Assembly: GCF_000699445.3 (NCBI RefSeq)
Contig: NC_067195.1
Location: forward strand, 88,038,569-88,102,568
Direction of reading: 5' to 3'
From: Schistosoma haematobium
Taxonomy: Eukaryota; Platyhelminthes; Trematoda; Strigeidida; Schistosomatidae
Length of the DNA: 64,000 bases
Both the position numbers and the translations under genes were made by a program. The notes under the pieces were generated by a model. It did no database searches. It worked only from the letters and a program-made list of their open reading frames with translations, and had not been told where the DNA came from. Positions 11,690-26,300 of this stretch are shown piece after piece (positions within the stretch are counted from its first letter, which is position 1; each line of letters opens with the position of its first letter).

Positions 11690-13715
11690 CAAATCTCCAC
11701 TAACTCGTACGAATCTTTGAATTCCGATTGACTATTATCTGGATGATATTATACTTGTCTTTTTCTAGATCTCAAGGTTAAGGTTTTCATCCTGTATGCG
11801 AATTCATGAGTATTTAATGGTTAAAAGTTTCGAAACTAAGAAAAAAAGTCTACTTTTCAACATCTAGCAATATTGAACATTGCCCTCAAATTTATGTTAA
11901 TCATATCGCCATCCAATTCTTAATACCTAACTCCAACATTATGGTAATCTTTATCCACGGAAAAAGGATATTGATTAGATAAATCATCCAACTCAAAAAC
12001 TGTACTAATTTTAATCACTTTCCCCTTAATTTTAGTGTATCAGATGACCTTCGTTAAAACTTTTTGCTTCCCCTGAATTATATTCAGCTTCGTAATATTA
12101 AGAATTATTATTATTATTTGTTTTGTTTTTCACTTTTCAATAATTTATCAAACCTCAGTATCCAAATGATAATTAGTCCCATTAAGTCAATTTATATCCA
12201 GAGTTTCCTAAACACATCTCAAAATTTTCAAAATTTGTTTCAACTTTTTCAAATGTTAGATGTTGTTATCGAACAGGGGTTCCCAACACTGCAGGTGCCA
12301 AATATGAATGAATATTAAAATGACATTAGATACATAGATCACAAGTGTATTATAGTGTATTATACAAGTGATCAATGCTAACATAATGCATAAGGGACAC
12401 AATAATATCTGTCAATCGATAGATAAGATTCTTAATCGAAGCTGAATAATGTGTATGTTAATTATTCACATTTGTTTGTTATAAAAATTGTGGTTTAGTT
12501 AAGGATCTAGAGAGTTCTGATCAAGACGTTGCATCTAGGTACTTAAGACTGTCAAATAATAACCATTTTAATAATTTGAAAATAAATCAACATCATGGTG
12601 ATGATTGTTGAAACTATTTGATACATCTCAAAACCAGTGTTTTTATACACTAATACATTTATTGTTCCTTTTTCGTTATTAAATATAATCTAACCTAAAT
12701 CACTTAGTAAATTACTTGCATATAAAGCCAATGATGTATATCAAGTCCGAAATCATGATAAGTTTTGTATTCATTTTTCGATGCTTCCTATGTGTACAAT
12801 TAACTGTTCATTTGTAGTATCTAAGTTATCGAATAAATGAAAGGATTAATGATAATCTTGCGATCTGTCATGAATTCTGTGTTGTTAGACACGTGAACCA
12901 GTAAATTTCCACCTTGTCTAATGATATCATATCCCTACCGTGATTTGAAAGTCTTAGATCTTATCTCGTGTATAAGATAACTTTGGTACACTCCTAAGAA
13001 GTCCAAGCCTAAAATGAAACATCTTTTCAGTGCTCCCTATTGATTCTTCTGTTGTCATCAGTGCATAAATAAAACTAGACTCTATTTGAACTTTCTACGC
13101 AAATTTCTTTAAAAATATTATTGTAGTTGAAACCGATCAAAGAAAATTTGTGTATTTTTGCAACTTGTTCTCAGATATTAATTATACAATAGATTGTCTA
13201 ATACTGGATGTGTAATGTTCAACACTAACTGAGAAGAGATTTTTGTGTGGCGAATGCAGATATTGAAGCTGATATATCTAGATTTGTTCTTCATCATGAG
13301 TAAATACATATATCCTTTATTTTTGATTCCAGTTTGAGGATAGTTATCTCATTCATGTATAAGATTCGTCATCTGTGTATATACACTCAAGGAAATTCAG
13401 ACTTTATGTTAAGTGCATTACTTTTACCACTGACTTGAAACTTCACTAGTTCACCTACTTGATCAGAAAATTACCAACTCAATAAGTTATTCAGAACGAT
13501 TGACTTATACTTGCACTATGATTGGTTTGGACTACAATAGACCAGGATATTCGGCTCTCCACTATGTTGACTACATCTTCACTTAAGAAGATGTTTCATA
13601 ATTAAATAAGACATCTTACCGTTATTTCGATAATGAATTCTCTCTCGTCTCTCTGATACTTATATACTTTGTATTAAAATCATATTTATTCATTTGTTTA
13701 ATCTTCATTCTCATA
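11690..13715. other. intergenic, no feature recognised
   Basis: AT-rich sequence between the foldback and RALBP1. I see no conserved coding segment, tRNA-like fold or known repeat. The RALBP1 promoter or a 5' non-coding exon could be here, but nothing in the sequence locates it. Confidence 0.3.
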
Positions 13716-13721
13716 TTTCAG
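13716..13721 (+). promoter_or_regulatory. splice acceptor 11 bases before the RALBP1 start codon
   Basis: A T/C-rich tract ends in TTTCAG, followed by an 11-base leader and ATG 13733. It must receive either an upstream non-coding exon or a trans-spliced leader, which is known in schistosomes. The window does not show which. Confidence 0.5.
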
Positions 13722-13732
13722 TTCAAATCGAA

Positions 13733-14302
13733 ATGTCTTCTAATCCAAGTCAAAAATCATCGAAATTAACAAAATCCAGTTTTAAAGGATTATCTCGATC
13801 AAAAAAGCATAAAAAAGGTAGAAAAGACAAAGAAAAAGTTGAAGAAGTAGAAGAACAAGAAGTAGAAAAAGTAAACCAACTTAATATTTTAGATACTTCA
13901 TCTAAAACATTAAACACCATTCAAGATTCATTATATAATCAATCAATAGAAAAGAACTCTTCATTGAATGCGTTAAATTCTATGGATTTACAACAGACTA
14001 CTACTACTAACTGCGTAAACAATGAGATAGTTACTAGTTCTATTACTGGAGTTACTATTTCATCGAATACACATGAAAATATTCTCAATAATAATAATAA
14101 TAATAAATCAAAACAGAAAATTAAGAAGAAAGAACAGAAACAATTAAAGTGTACTACTACTAATACTACTGATTCAATGTACATAGTTTCTCAATCAAAT
14201 TTACATCATTCTAATTCAATTAAAAATAAAAAGAAACGTGGCTTGAAATTACACTCACATAGTAAATCAACAAAAAAAGAACAAACACAAACTGTGAATA
14301 AA
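13733..14302 (+). CDS. RALBP1: RALBP1 exon 1 (coding)
   Basis: Residues 1-190: a Lys/Glu-rich basic region ([15 protein letters not shown]) and Ser/Thr/Asn-rich linkers. Start chosen at the first ATG after the acceptor; an earlier in-frame start would lie inside the acceptor tract. Donor GTAAGT, phase 0. Confidence 0.85.
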
Positions 14303-17300
14303 GTAAGTTTCAATATTATTATACTAATTTCTTCTATTATATGATCTTTATGATTGTCATGTCTTGTTATGACCTTATTTAACTTGTTCCAAGTTATTTC
14401 TATGTTATAGAGCATCACGTGCTGACGTAGACGGTAGTCAGTCACACGCAACACATCTCCCGATCATATCAGTCAGTGAACATCCCCAGTTACTTCCTTA
14501 TCAACTTGCCCCTACTTAACCATATTCCTTATTCAGTGATTTGACCATATACGACAAATATCTCGAAAACATCTATGATAAATTAGTAGTAATTTTTGAA
14601 TGTTTCCTGCTTTCGAGAGCAACGTTCCAAAAACAATATAATATACAGGAGACTACTGGGTAGTGTACTCGCTGTTTAGTTAGCAGACTGTGATCTTATC
14701 TAAGGGAGAACTGATTGAAGTTGGAAAGAAAGCCTGTTGGAGTTTTTTGAATTTGTGCTGAGATTGTGTAAGATATTAACCCAAGAGAGCTAATCTAACT
14801 TTTAAAATACGTGAAGTTGTCGATGCGCTCAATTCTTATGATGAATATGGGTAAAACTCGATTACATCCAACTATTGTTTGTTCTCATCATAGATTTTAA
14901 GGAAATAATAATTTCACAGATAGAAATCATGAGTCAGTTGAAGCTAGACCACCATGGGAAACCTGGAAGCACTGGACGGCCGTTTCGTCCTTGTACGGGA
15001 CTCTTCGGCAGTAGTGCGCACCCACGATCCCGCACCCCGCGAGATTCGAACCCAGGACCTATCAGTCTCACGCTAGGCTCTTAAGCAACTAGACCACTGA
15101 GCCGGCGGTGTTAATGTCTAACTTCAACCAATCCACGAAGTTGCGCCACCATATACCATTGTCTTCAGTGAGCTGATATCTCACAACAGACCTGGTTGAA
15201 CTCCACTGGTAACGACTTACCACTAGAACTCCAGGAGTATCTCTTGAAGTCAGTCACTAATGAGCAGACGATTATTATCAGAAGGAGATTGTGGAGATTT
15301 TAGAAATTTCACAGATAGGAAACATGAGTCAATTGAAGCTGGACCACCATGGAAAACCTGGAAGCACTGGACGGCCATTTCGTCCTAGTATGGGACTCTT
15401 CGGCAGTAGTGCGCACCCACGACCCCTCGCCTCGCGGGATTCGAATCCAGGACCTACTGGCTTCGCGCGCGAGCACTTGACCATTAGACCACGGCCGCCC
15501 AGTGCTTCCAGGTTTCCATGGTGGTCTAGCTTCAACTGACTCATGATTTCTATCTGAAATTTCTAAAATCTCCACAATCCCCTTCTGAAAATAATTTATT
15601 TGAAAATTTTCTCGTAAATATTAGTAATACTTAGAAAGTGGAGAGAAAAATCAATGCTTTAAGAAGAAATTAAATTAGATGTGAACTATATTTTCTATAA
15701 ACTTGATATACTTTATCCAACTATCGAATATGGTAGTTGGAAACATTCCCTCTATCATATAACGAGAAAGCAGTGATCTCGATATAATGGAATAGTTATA
15801 AATGTAGGCTTATTGAAAAATATTGTAGTTGGTCACAATACAACACAAAAATTTATATTATTTGGTCTTAGAATAGTATTCATCCATCCGAATTGATGTG
15901 ATGAAGTGATCAAACTTCAACAATATATAACTGACTACATTATTTCTGAGGTTAGAAATGTTTGAATGAGCGTAGGAACACGAGGAAAGTAAATTTCAGA
16001 TTAACAGTTTTATGATATACTTTTGAATACATCGATAACATCACATATGTGCATTTCACATTCATTTTCATTTTATAATCCACATTACTTAGTGTTATTA
16101 TTATTATTATTTTCTTCGTTTCTATCCTACTCACTATTTAGACTATTTTTGGAATGCCTTTAGATATAGCCTGTAACAGAAATCCTAGTCATGATGGAAT
16201 TGTTCTGCCAGCGTTTTTTCGTCATTGTATCGATTATATTGAACAGTATGGTTTAAGTTCTGAAGGAATTTATCGTGTAAGTATATATTTTCTTTTTAAT
16301 ACTTATTTACCTTCAGAAATTGTAATATTGCCCTCAAATACTATGATACGGTCGAGGGTAGGGAGAGTCAGCTTTCTCTCTCGAAATGCTCTCACATGGC
16401 TACGCATATACAGCCACTGACGGGGAAGTGCTACTCACTACTTTCTCTCAGTGGGGGTGTTGTTTAAGAAATGGATGGGATGAAAAGTGAATGTCCGGTG
16501 TTTTAACCGGGTTTTAGGATATGGAGGTTCTAGTCAGTTATTGATATAAAATACGACATTCAACAACCAAATCCAAACCCCTCTACTTACAGTAATCATG
16601 TTCGTATTAGTGACTAATTTTAAGAGCTAATTTCTCGGAATTTCAATGAGTAGCTATGACCTTTGTGGTCCGTGTTATGACCTTGATGTCTGGCTTTCTA
16701 TCACGCGACTTATCGACCAGTCAGAATACGACTTATACAATTTCGCGCTATGCAGTTTAGCGTCCTGATTCGTCCTATGTCCTCCTAGCCCTTCCACTTG
16801 AGTCCAGAACACAATACCAGCTTCAAACATACTGGGTTTATATATCAATTCAGACAGACCACAACGTACCATAAAATAGGAAATAACATATGTACACAAA
16901 TAAGCCAAAAAGTGGCAATGAATGAGGGGGGACAGTAATTAATAGACTAAGCATAGCTTAAGAATCGTAAGTCGTACAATAATAAATTATAGGTCAAAAT
17001 AAAGCTTATAATAAGAGAAATATAAATAATCTAATTATTCAATAGTTTTACAATAAGAATATTTATAGAATATTAGTCCATTAATAGGCCTCGGGAGTTA
17101 CCTGTAAATTATTCTTCACTGGGTTATAACAGTCCGTTGTATTGGATGATGATTGTGTAGGTTCATGAACCAAACCAAAACGTGGCATCAGTGCCTGAAG
17201 TCACTAACTTCTAGTCTGAGCCATGTTGGTAGATGCAGACTACTTGGTTGGGGTCCACTTGACTTTCGTAACCAATGGTTGGAGACCCTTGGTGACATGG

Positions 17301-20300
17301 CTCAGAATCGATCACAATGGCGTCGGTGTATACACTCTCTGTCTTCTCTTAAACTAAGAGATTAAGATCACTTCACATCTTTCTTTCTACGAACTAATTC
17401 TTTCTTCCTATACTATATCCTTATTGCAATCTTTCTCCTATATATTACCACCTTTGACCTAACCACTCCTATGAATCCGGTGTTCATCTTGCTGTGCTAA
17501 TGAGGTATGGCAACCTGGGCCGATGCATACATGTGCCTGGTCCTACGTTGTAGCTGACTGACTGACTGAGGTTCATGAATTAACTGAGGTTTGAAATCCG
17601 GATATATGAACAATAGTAAAGTAATTTTTGGACAGTAAAAGTTAGAAATGTTAATCATTGATTCGCAACTCAATGGAGGCATGGATTAAGCACTCGCTGA
17701 AATATCGTAAGATCTTGAATTCGATACCCACTGTCGATGAATCCGACACTACAGTGAAACAAGTATCTAATACTCTCTGGCGTTCGGCGACTGTTTATCT
17801 TTAGTCATTCCGTGATGTAAACTATGAAATAAAACGGTTATCCAGTGTGCTCCTTGGTTTTTAATCGATATTAGTTCAGATTAATTTGATCTATACCTCT
17901 TTTAATTGATCACATTGGCTATATTTTGTTTCTATACAGTTAATTTTCTTAACATGAAATTTAGGTACCAGGTGTACATTCACAAGTACAGGCGGTAATT
18001 TCTGCAATCGATAATGGTATAGAATTTCCAGATATTCCGCCGACATCAGCTGCATTTTATTGTAATCAAACTAACTATACTAAACAACGTTCTAGTCATT
18101 TTCAAATTGGATCCGATTCTAGTTCTAAAGGGAAAATACGACATCTAAGCTCATGTAAGTTAACATGTTAAATGATAGTAATAATAATCACTTTATTCTC
18201 AATACTTATGCTCTTAGTACAATATTTGATTCTTAATAATAACATTATATATATCTTCCGTAATTTGATTGGAATTGGATCATTAACTTCTTTGTTAATA
18301 ATAGGTCAATACTGAGATTAGGCGGAGGTTACTATGTAAATATATGAAACCAGCAAATTGGTCTTACGGTTCTGTTTTGTTTAATCGACAACTTCATTTG
18401 TTATCATTAGGTTAGATGAATGTTTTCTTTTCTGACAAAACAAAGCCTCTTGAACACCTTGAGAAACAATTATCTTGAAAGTTCCATCAACCGTAATACG
18501 AATCCACAATGATAACTTGAAACAATTTATATATGTGCCAGGTTTTTTATTTATATAAGCAATTGGCTGGCATTTCCGGATAATTTTCATTGTTATATTT
18601 ACTAACTAACATGAATTTGATATAATGACAATTTTCATGTATACTAGACTTGAAGTCATCATAATAATGCAGTAGTCAGACATATTATATGCTTTGTATC
18701 TAATCGAACTCAGTTAACTATGGTTAGAACAGGTGATTTAACTGAATAGGTATATAATGGAGATGCACACTTGAAAATTGTTTATGAGGATAATATTAAA
18801 TAAAATACCATTACAAAATACTGTCCACAAGAAGTCACACTGTCGGGTGCCGACTCAGTGGTCTAGACAGACGTCAAGCGTTCGAACGAGAGACCGAAGA
18901 TCCCGGGCTCGAGTTCCATGCGCGGGATCTTGGGTTCGCACTGCTGAGGGGTCCCATACTAGGACGAACTGGCTGTCTAGTGCTTCCAAATTTTTAATGG
19001 TGGTTTAGCTTAGATCGACTAGCGAATTTAACCGTTGAAATACCACAATCCCATACTGATAATTACAAATAAGATAAAACCTCATACCGGTAAAGTAGCT
19101 TTAGTTAACAAATTATTATATTTCTTTACATACAATGGTGATGATTTAAGAATTAAGTTATTTTATGATAACATGATTCAATAGCCAATTACTAACCGCG
19201 TTTCACATTCACTTTAGATCGCCTAGCGTTACACCTGAATAATGTGATGGCCACGAAGCACGTTTGGTTTATGCAAGATAATATTGTCTCTTTTTTTATA
19301 TTTGATCTCATTTTTTTTTCTTCATCTTAATGTATGTATTATTTTGTTTTCAGCTCATTCTAAATTAAAAGAGCAAAATTCTCAATTATCATCCCATAAA
19401 ACTTCAGATTATCGTGGCAGAAATATTCCTACACCGACTAATTTTATTACTGGAGCATTTTGTGTAAAGAATTCCAATTCACCAGTGAAACAAACTTCAA
19501 CTGTATTAACTAATAATAATAATAATAGTACAAGTCCACAGACAACAGGAATCACTATACTACCACATGATCCAGCTGTTATTACCAGTGTAATAAAACA
19601 TTTTCTACGTAGTTTACCTGAACCAATTTTAACTAAACGTTTAAGTAATGTTATTGAATCATTAACTACAGACAATGTACAATTCTATCATAATTTATCT
19701 GTTTTAATACATCAAGAATTGCCTATATCAAATCGTTATTTATTAGCATGGATTATACAACATATGATGCATATTATTGATAGAGCTGGTGAAAATCGTA
19801 TGACATTAGCTAATATTATTATTGTTTTATCACCATGTTTAGGCATAAGTCATCGTTTATTGGGTATATTATTAAATCCTACACCACCTAAAGGTATGTT
19901 TTATTATACTTTTTTTCTCAAACAAAATATTACTGTATTAGTAGCGAGTACAGAATGGTTCAGTCAGTCAGTCAGTCAGCTACAACGTAGGACCAGGTAC
20001 ATATATGCATCGGTCCAAGTTGCCATACTGCATTAGTACAGCAAGACGAACACCGGGTTCATAGAAGTAGTTAATTCAGATATGGTAATATATAAAAGAA
20101 AGATTAAATATAAGGATATAGTACAGGAAGAAGGAATTAGTACGTACAAAGAAAGATATGAAGCGATTTTAATCTCTTAGTTTAAGGGAAGACGAAGAGT
20201 GTATACACTGACACCATTTTGACCGATTCTGAGTCATGTCACTAAGAGTCTCCAACCGTTGGTTAAAACAATATGATATTTATTCAGATTTTAACCACAT

Positions 20301-23300
20301 CCTACCTACATTAGTTTGAACAGTCGTTATACTACGACTAGGTCTTAATTAAAAGCAGTATGTCTCAGACTTTTATTATGGAAAGAGACAGCGATCATGT
20401 CTTTTAAAACCGATTATGTTCGACTTCGACCTTCCAAGCACTGACTGATTAGTCGTAATGATCAGAAGTATTATATTTTTTTCATTTTAATTAACGAGGT
20501 TTGCATAATATCGATTATTTGGTATAACGATAGGGATAATGTCTTTTTCAGAAGTTGAATTTGTTTTATTAATTTGTTTATCAATATTTTTGAAACTCAT
20601 TTTATAAATGATGATTAAGATTTGCAACATTTTATCATCACTGACTCTGTGAAGGTATGTTAATTGTTTTTGTAAGATGATGACCATACTTTAAGACAGT
20701 TTATTTTACTATATGCCATAAAGTCTTGGAGTACTCGGTCTTCGAGAAAATCTATCATTCTGGAGTTATATATTAGAGAATGTCAAATTTAAGCAACAAT
20801 TCTATTTCAAGGTGATGAACTAAACTTACTTACGCCTGTTACTCCTAATGGAGCATAGGCCGCCGACCATCATTCTCCAATCCACTCTGTCCTGGGTCTT
20901 TCTTTCTAGTCCTATCCAATTGTTGTTCATATTTTCTTATGTCTGTCTCCATTTCTCGACGTAATGTGTTCCTTGGTCTTCCTCCTTTCCTTTGGCCTTG
21001 AGGATTCCATGTGAGGGCTTGCCTTGTGACGCAGTTGGGTGCTTTCCTCAATATGTGTCCTATCCACTTTCAGCGCTTCTTCCTGATTTCTTCCTCCACT
21101 GGGATCTGGTTTGTTCTTTCCCATAGTAGGTTGTTGTTGATAGTGTCTGGCCAACGGATTCGAAGTATTTTGCGTATGATGAACGAAAGCGAATTCTTAA
21201 ATCATACAGAATTACAGCCTTCTATAAAATAACTGCTATTCTTCGAAATAATTTAGTTTACCTCGAAACAAAATTGTGTCTATAAATTAAGATGTATAAA
21301 TTGTGATGCTTTTTGTATCTGAGGATATTCTCGGGAATCAACGATTCGCGCCATGAAACAATATAAGCTACATAAATGGCCTCTAAATAATCATGTGGAA
21401 CTAGAAAATCTACAAATTAAATCAACAGTAGTAGTACGATTTATTTTTAGCAAACACAAATCAATATTAGTCATATCAACAAGGTTTTTTCTAATTATTA
21501 AGGGAGGTGAATGTTTAAAGCTTCTCTTGTATTGTCAAACCCTACCGTGCTTAATAGAAATGAAGACCTAAGAATCTATCCAACATGAACTATTTACTCA
21601 AATATCTACACATTGAATTCTGTTGACATCTAACACCATTAATAAACATATAAACATTTTTGACCCTACTCTTTCACATTACTATTATAACATTGTCCAC
21701 TAACATACCAATAAGTGGATCTCACATTGAATCATCTTAATTAAAATGACACAACATTAACATGATCAAACCTGTTTGATTTTACTCAAAAAATATTCTG
21801 CTTCATTTCCTTTCTACAATTTAAGCTGTCAGTTCCTTTACTTATTTATTCTCCATGGAAGTGACTTACACGAAGTCGCGTAACGTCAGAAATTTAATTT
21901 TCTACATATTGGGATTTCACAAACACATCATTATAATGACTTTTCTTTGTATATAACGGTTCTTCAGTGTTGATTAAACACAAATATTAATTCTCCAGTC
22001 AAACTTGGTGATACAATTCAAAGTTTTTGGATAAAATTTCAAGAATACTCGAGTATAATTGTTCTCATCGATGATTTTGCTTGGAATAATCAGTTAATCT
22101 GTAAGCGATGTGGAACCTAACATCGGTTCAATTTCCTATACCATATTTGCACAGTGACATGAAATTATCAAGACGATGGCTAGAATAGCGGAAGTAATAA
22201 CAGTATCAGTAGTCTTAGGAAAGATTAGGCATAGGCAATATAATATGAAAAGAACTAAAAACGTTTGCTGAATAAAAAGTATAATTATTCCAAGATTAGA
22301 AGTGAGTGAATTTGTTCAATTGTAACTGATTCTGAGTCATGTTATCCCTAGCATCTCCGACCATTATCTACGATAACCTTACATACGTTAACCAAGTAGT
22401 CTGAACCTACCAACACGTTCCAATCCAGAAGTCAATGTGTAGAACAAAAATTTAAAACACAAGTACTGTTTTAGTTTTTATTTCCACCTGAAGAAACTGA
22501 TTTTAGACTGTTAATTGTTTTCATACTTAAACATTTAATTAAGTTACTTTAAAGTAACAAAGTGACTGAAAATTGTGAACATTAATCTTTACACTTAGTA
22601 ACTGACTGAGTGAAATCTACTTAAATTGAGTTAAGTTAATTATACTTTGAACCAATGCCCTAGCTTATTTAATACCTGAATGCGTCAATTATAAAATTAT
22701 TACCCCGTCCTGGAGCATATAAAATGGCTCACCTTATTGAAGTTTTTATTCAAAGTTTATTTATTTTTGTTGTTTTGCATTGTAACACAATTCGGTCTAG
22801 TGATACATTTCCATTTTTTCATATTTGGAAAATTTTATTAATATAGGGTCCTGATCATATGGTCTCACATCAGTTTTATATTAGAAATATATGTATGAAA
22901 ATATGTCATTTCTCGTACTGGGGATGAAATATTAAACTGGTAATACATGAGGACATTTTCAAAGTGATTGAAGCATATCGAATGATAATTACAACATAGT
23001 TACACTTTGGCATTACACAGCTGCCTAGTCATTACAATAAGTGTGTTTCTGTTTCTATGTAGTTACAACTGTAGGGCCCCCAAAATGCCCTAGTACGGTC
23101 GAGAGTGGGGAGAGTCAGCTCTCCGTCTTCAAATGCTCTCACATAGCCACGTGCATATAACCACTGCCAGATAAGTCTTACTCACTGCTTTCTCGCGGCA
23201 TTAATCTTGTTCACGAAATTGAGAGGAAGAAAAGCGAATGTCCGGCTCTCTAACCAGGTTGGTGGACACACAGGTTTCACCTAGGGGAGTTGGAAAACCC

Positions 23301-26300
23301 TGATTCCAAACTAATGGTGCACATGAGTTCCAGTATCCTGCAGGAACAAATGACGTATTAACCAATTATTGGCGACCGACTACTATGTTACTTCATCTCC
23401 TTACGTTGCTCCACTGCCTTATGGGTCAGACCTTTAGGTCAAAGGCTCCAAGTGTGGCCCCCTGAGAAAACCACCTGTTTCGGTTTGGGCAACCGAGTAG
23501 TATCCTAGCCCTTACATAAATCGAATGTTTTGTGTGGCGCATATCTATGTGGTACCTCCTTGTATCATTGTTTATGTGTTTGAATAAATAATAGGGAAAG
23601 AACATAATTGTTTAAATCAGTTTTCTCAAGACTTGAGGAAATCAATAATAAGTTTGTTAGTTAAAAAGTGTTAATTGCATTTAACCAATCATAGGAAAGT
23701 GGTTAATGCTTATGGTTGTCAGTCCTATAGTAATTTTAGCACGTAAAAGTTTGACTTTAACTTGTAATATTAATAATAATGCAACCTTCTCTATTAACTA
23801 AGATGTGAAGTTGGTCGAATGTAATTAATTATGTTTTTGTTTTCTATTGTTATTCAATTTCAATCATCATTTGTTCTTCAATAATCAATCCATTTTGCTA
23901 CTCATTCCAACTGTCTGTTGTGAATATACGCGTTAAAGATTTTACTTTGGATCTATGTAAATTAGATCCTGAATTGCCTACATTCATGACGAATAATATT
24001 GATCCGAGTACTTGGCATTGGTTATTTCCTCATCCAATTTATCTATTAAAAGCTTATATACCTCCATTGAAATCATTATATGGGTTAGAGTTGCCCGATA
24101 CTAATGAAGAATTAGATATGGAATTGAAGAAACAAGAATCATTGCTCACTTATTTATGTGAACAAATTCAACTGGATGGTGATGAAGGGAATTCTGGTAA
24201 AGAAAATAATTTACGTAATGTAAGTTTAGGTTGATTGTTTATGTGCGCTTTCTTTCTCTACCCGAATTGTATTCATTATACTGGCATCATTGTCGGATTC
24301 GTTTGAGTTTCTTAAGTTGAAATACAAATTCGTTAGTAGTAATAGTTTATTGGTTAAAGTCCATTTTTAGCCATACGCTTATAGTTTCGAACACAACATT
24401 CCATTTGTAATCACTGTGTAATTTTACACCATTTGATCATTTATAATCATGAATCCTAAATACACCGTCAGTTTAGAATTAAAGTTTTCCAACTTCTTTG
24501 TATATCGTTGAAAATAAACCTATCCGATTTATGCACCGAATTTCTTATTTTCGTCTCTCAGTTTTATCGAAAAACGTTTTTACTTCAGTTAAGTATAATT
24601 TTTATTCGAAAAGGCTAATAGCTAATGAAAATTTCTCCAGAAAGAAATAAAGGACCCTTTTCACGCTCAGTTGTATCAAAGGATTCGAACACAATCTGAA
24701 GTGTGTGATTCTTAACAGAAATGTTGTGTATATCATATTACTCAAATACAAGTTTTCTTAAATAATTCACAAAATTCCGTCACTAGTTCTTATTGGTAAT
24801 ATTAACAATTCATGAAATCATGTTTGATTTAACTGTCTACCATTTAAAAATATTCAAGCATATTATAACTAACCAATCTATGTTTTTAAGTTTGTTTTGC
24901 ATTGTTCTTACTCGCTTCTCTGCCTCTCTTTCGTACATTGTTTTATACTACTTATTTGCATTCAGTAAACAGTTATATTCTCAGCAAATTTTAAATATAC
25001 TTATAACGTTTATTGTATTTATCATTACAGTTACTTTACCTTAATCACTGTAACAGTGATCTATAGTTTTGTGCATTTGTTTAAACACACCAATTTCCAT
25101 GTTGTTTTGCTCTTGGTTCAGATTTCGGTTGTTGATAAACTGTTACCAAATGTAGACACAGTTGTCTTTTGTACTATCGTACGTTGTAATTATTCTCTAT
25201 GTTACCGTTACAGGAAGCCTTTTTACTTTATAAAAAAAGGACGCGTTAAACACCTCAAACACCTCACAAGATGAGGTTTGTGACCAATTTTTGTGTATTA
25301 TTCAATAAAGAACTGCTATTGTAGATAAATCGTTATTTTGCGAACTTCGGTCTTGCGCGTATCTCAATTGGGTGACCTGGACGCTTCGATAGACCTAACA
25401 CATGTACACAATTTAATGTAACTAGTTTTCAACAATTCCCAATTATGTAAAATCATAATAAGGAATTGGTGTTCTTTTTTTAAGAAAAGTAGTAGTCATT
25501 ATCTTTTCTAGTCATACACAATAAGATCCAGATATACATTTTGATTATATTTATAAAAGATTATTATAAAGATGCGCCCATACATACATACGTGCATACA
25601 CGAGCCGATTAATATGAAATCATTATCCTCTTATATTGTACATTTTCTCTTGTTGTTGGTTTTTCTTTTGTTTTGAAAACTAAATTTAGGTACAGCATAT
25701 AATGACAGAATTAAAACGTCGTAAAACTCTAACAGATCCTGAAGCGATTCGACAAGAAATAATTAAACAACAAGCATACCTAGATCAATTACATAATTTA
25801 ATAATACAGAGTATATCAATACCAACTAATACTATAGCTTCTGCTACTACTACTACTACTACTGTCCCTGTTGGTGGTGATGGATGCTCGGGTACATCTA
25901 GTGGATCCAAAGATAATTGTAATCAACGTCGAAGGTGTGTTTGTTTGTTTGAATGGCTTATTATTCACTTATTTTTCTGATTATTGTCGTTTTTTAATCC
26001 CATCGTCTTTCAGACATTTATTAAATAACGAATATAAATAGTATAACCCATTTACGAGGTACAGGTTTGCAAATTGAACTTCGAGCCATATTTTTTTGAG
26101 TAAATACTACTGACGCTAATCTGGCTGCCCAAAACAATTTAAATGAAGGGCAATATTTGTGAGGGAATTATTCAATATTAATGTAAGTGTAGTTTTCATC
26201 ACAACGGACTGATATCAGCTAGAAAATGATTGACAAATTTGGGTTATGTACTAATCTGCTGAGGAGTTCTAAATGAAGCCGAAATGGTTGTCTAATGTCG

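Noticed and set aside
13939..14184. Minus-strand frame inside RALBP1 exon 1
   Set aside because: Shadow of low-complexity Asn/Thr codons (Val/Leu-rich antisense).
16154..16420. 88-codon frame starting at exon 2 of RALBP1
   Set aside because: Reads through the exon 2 donor into intron and repeat D; the splice site and GAP homology end at 16276.
25049..25400. A 5-bp target duplication around this LTR
   Set aside because: Flanks atcac and catgt do not match, so the LTR call rests on its ends and internal signals only.
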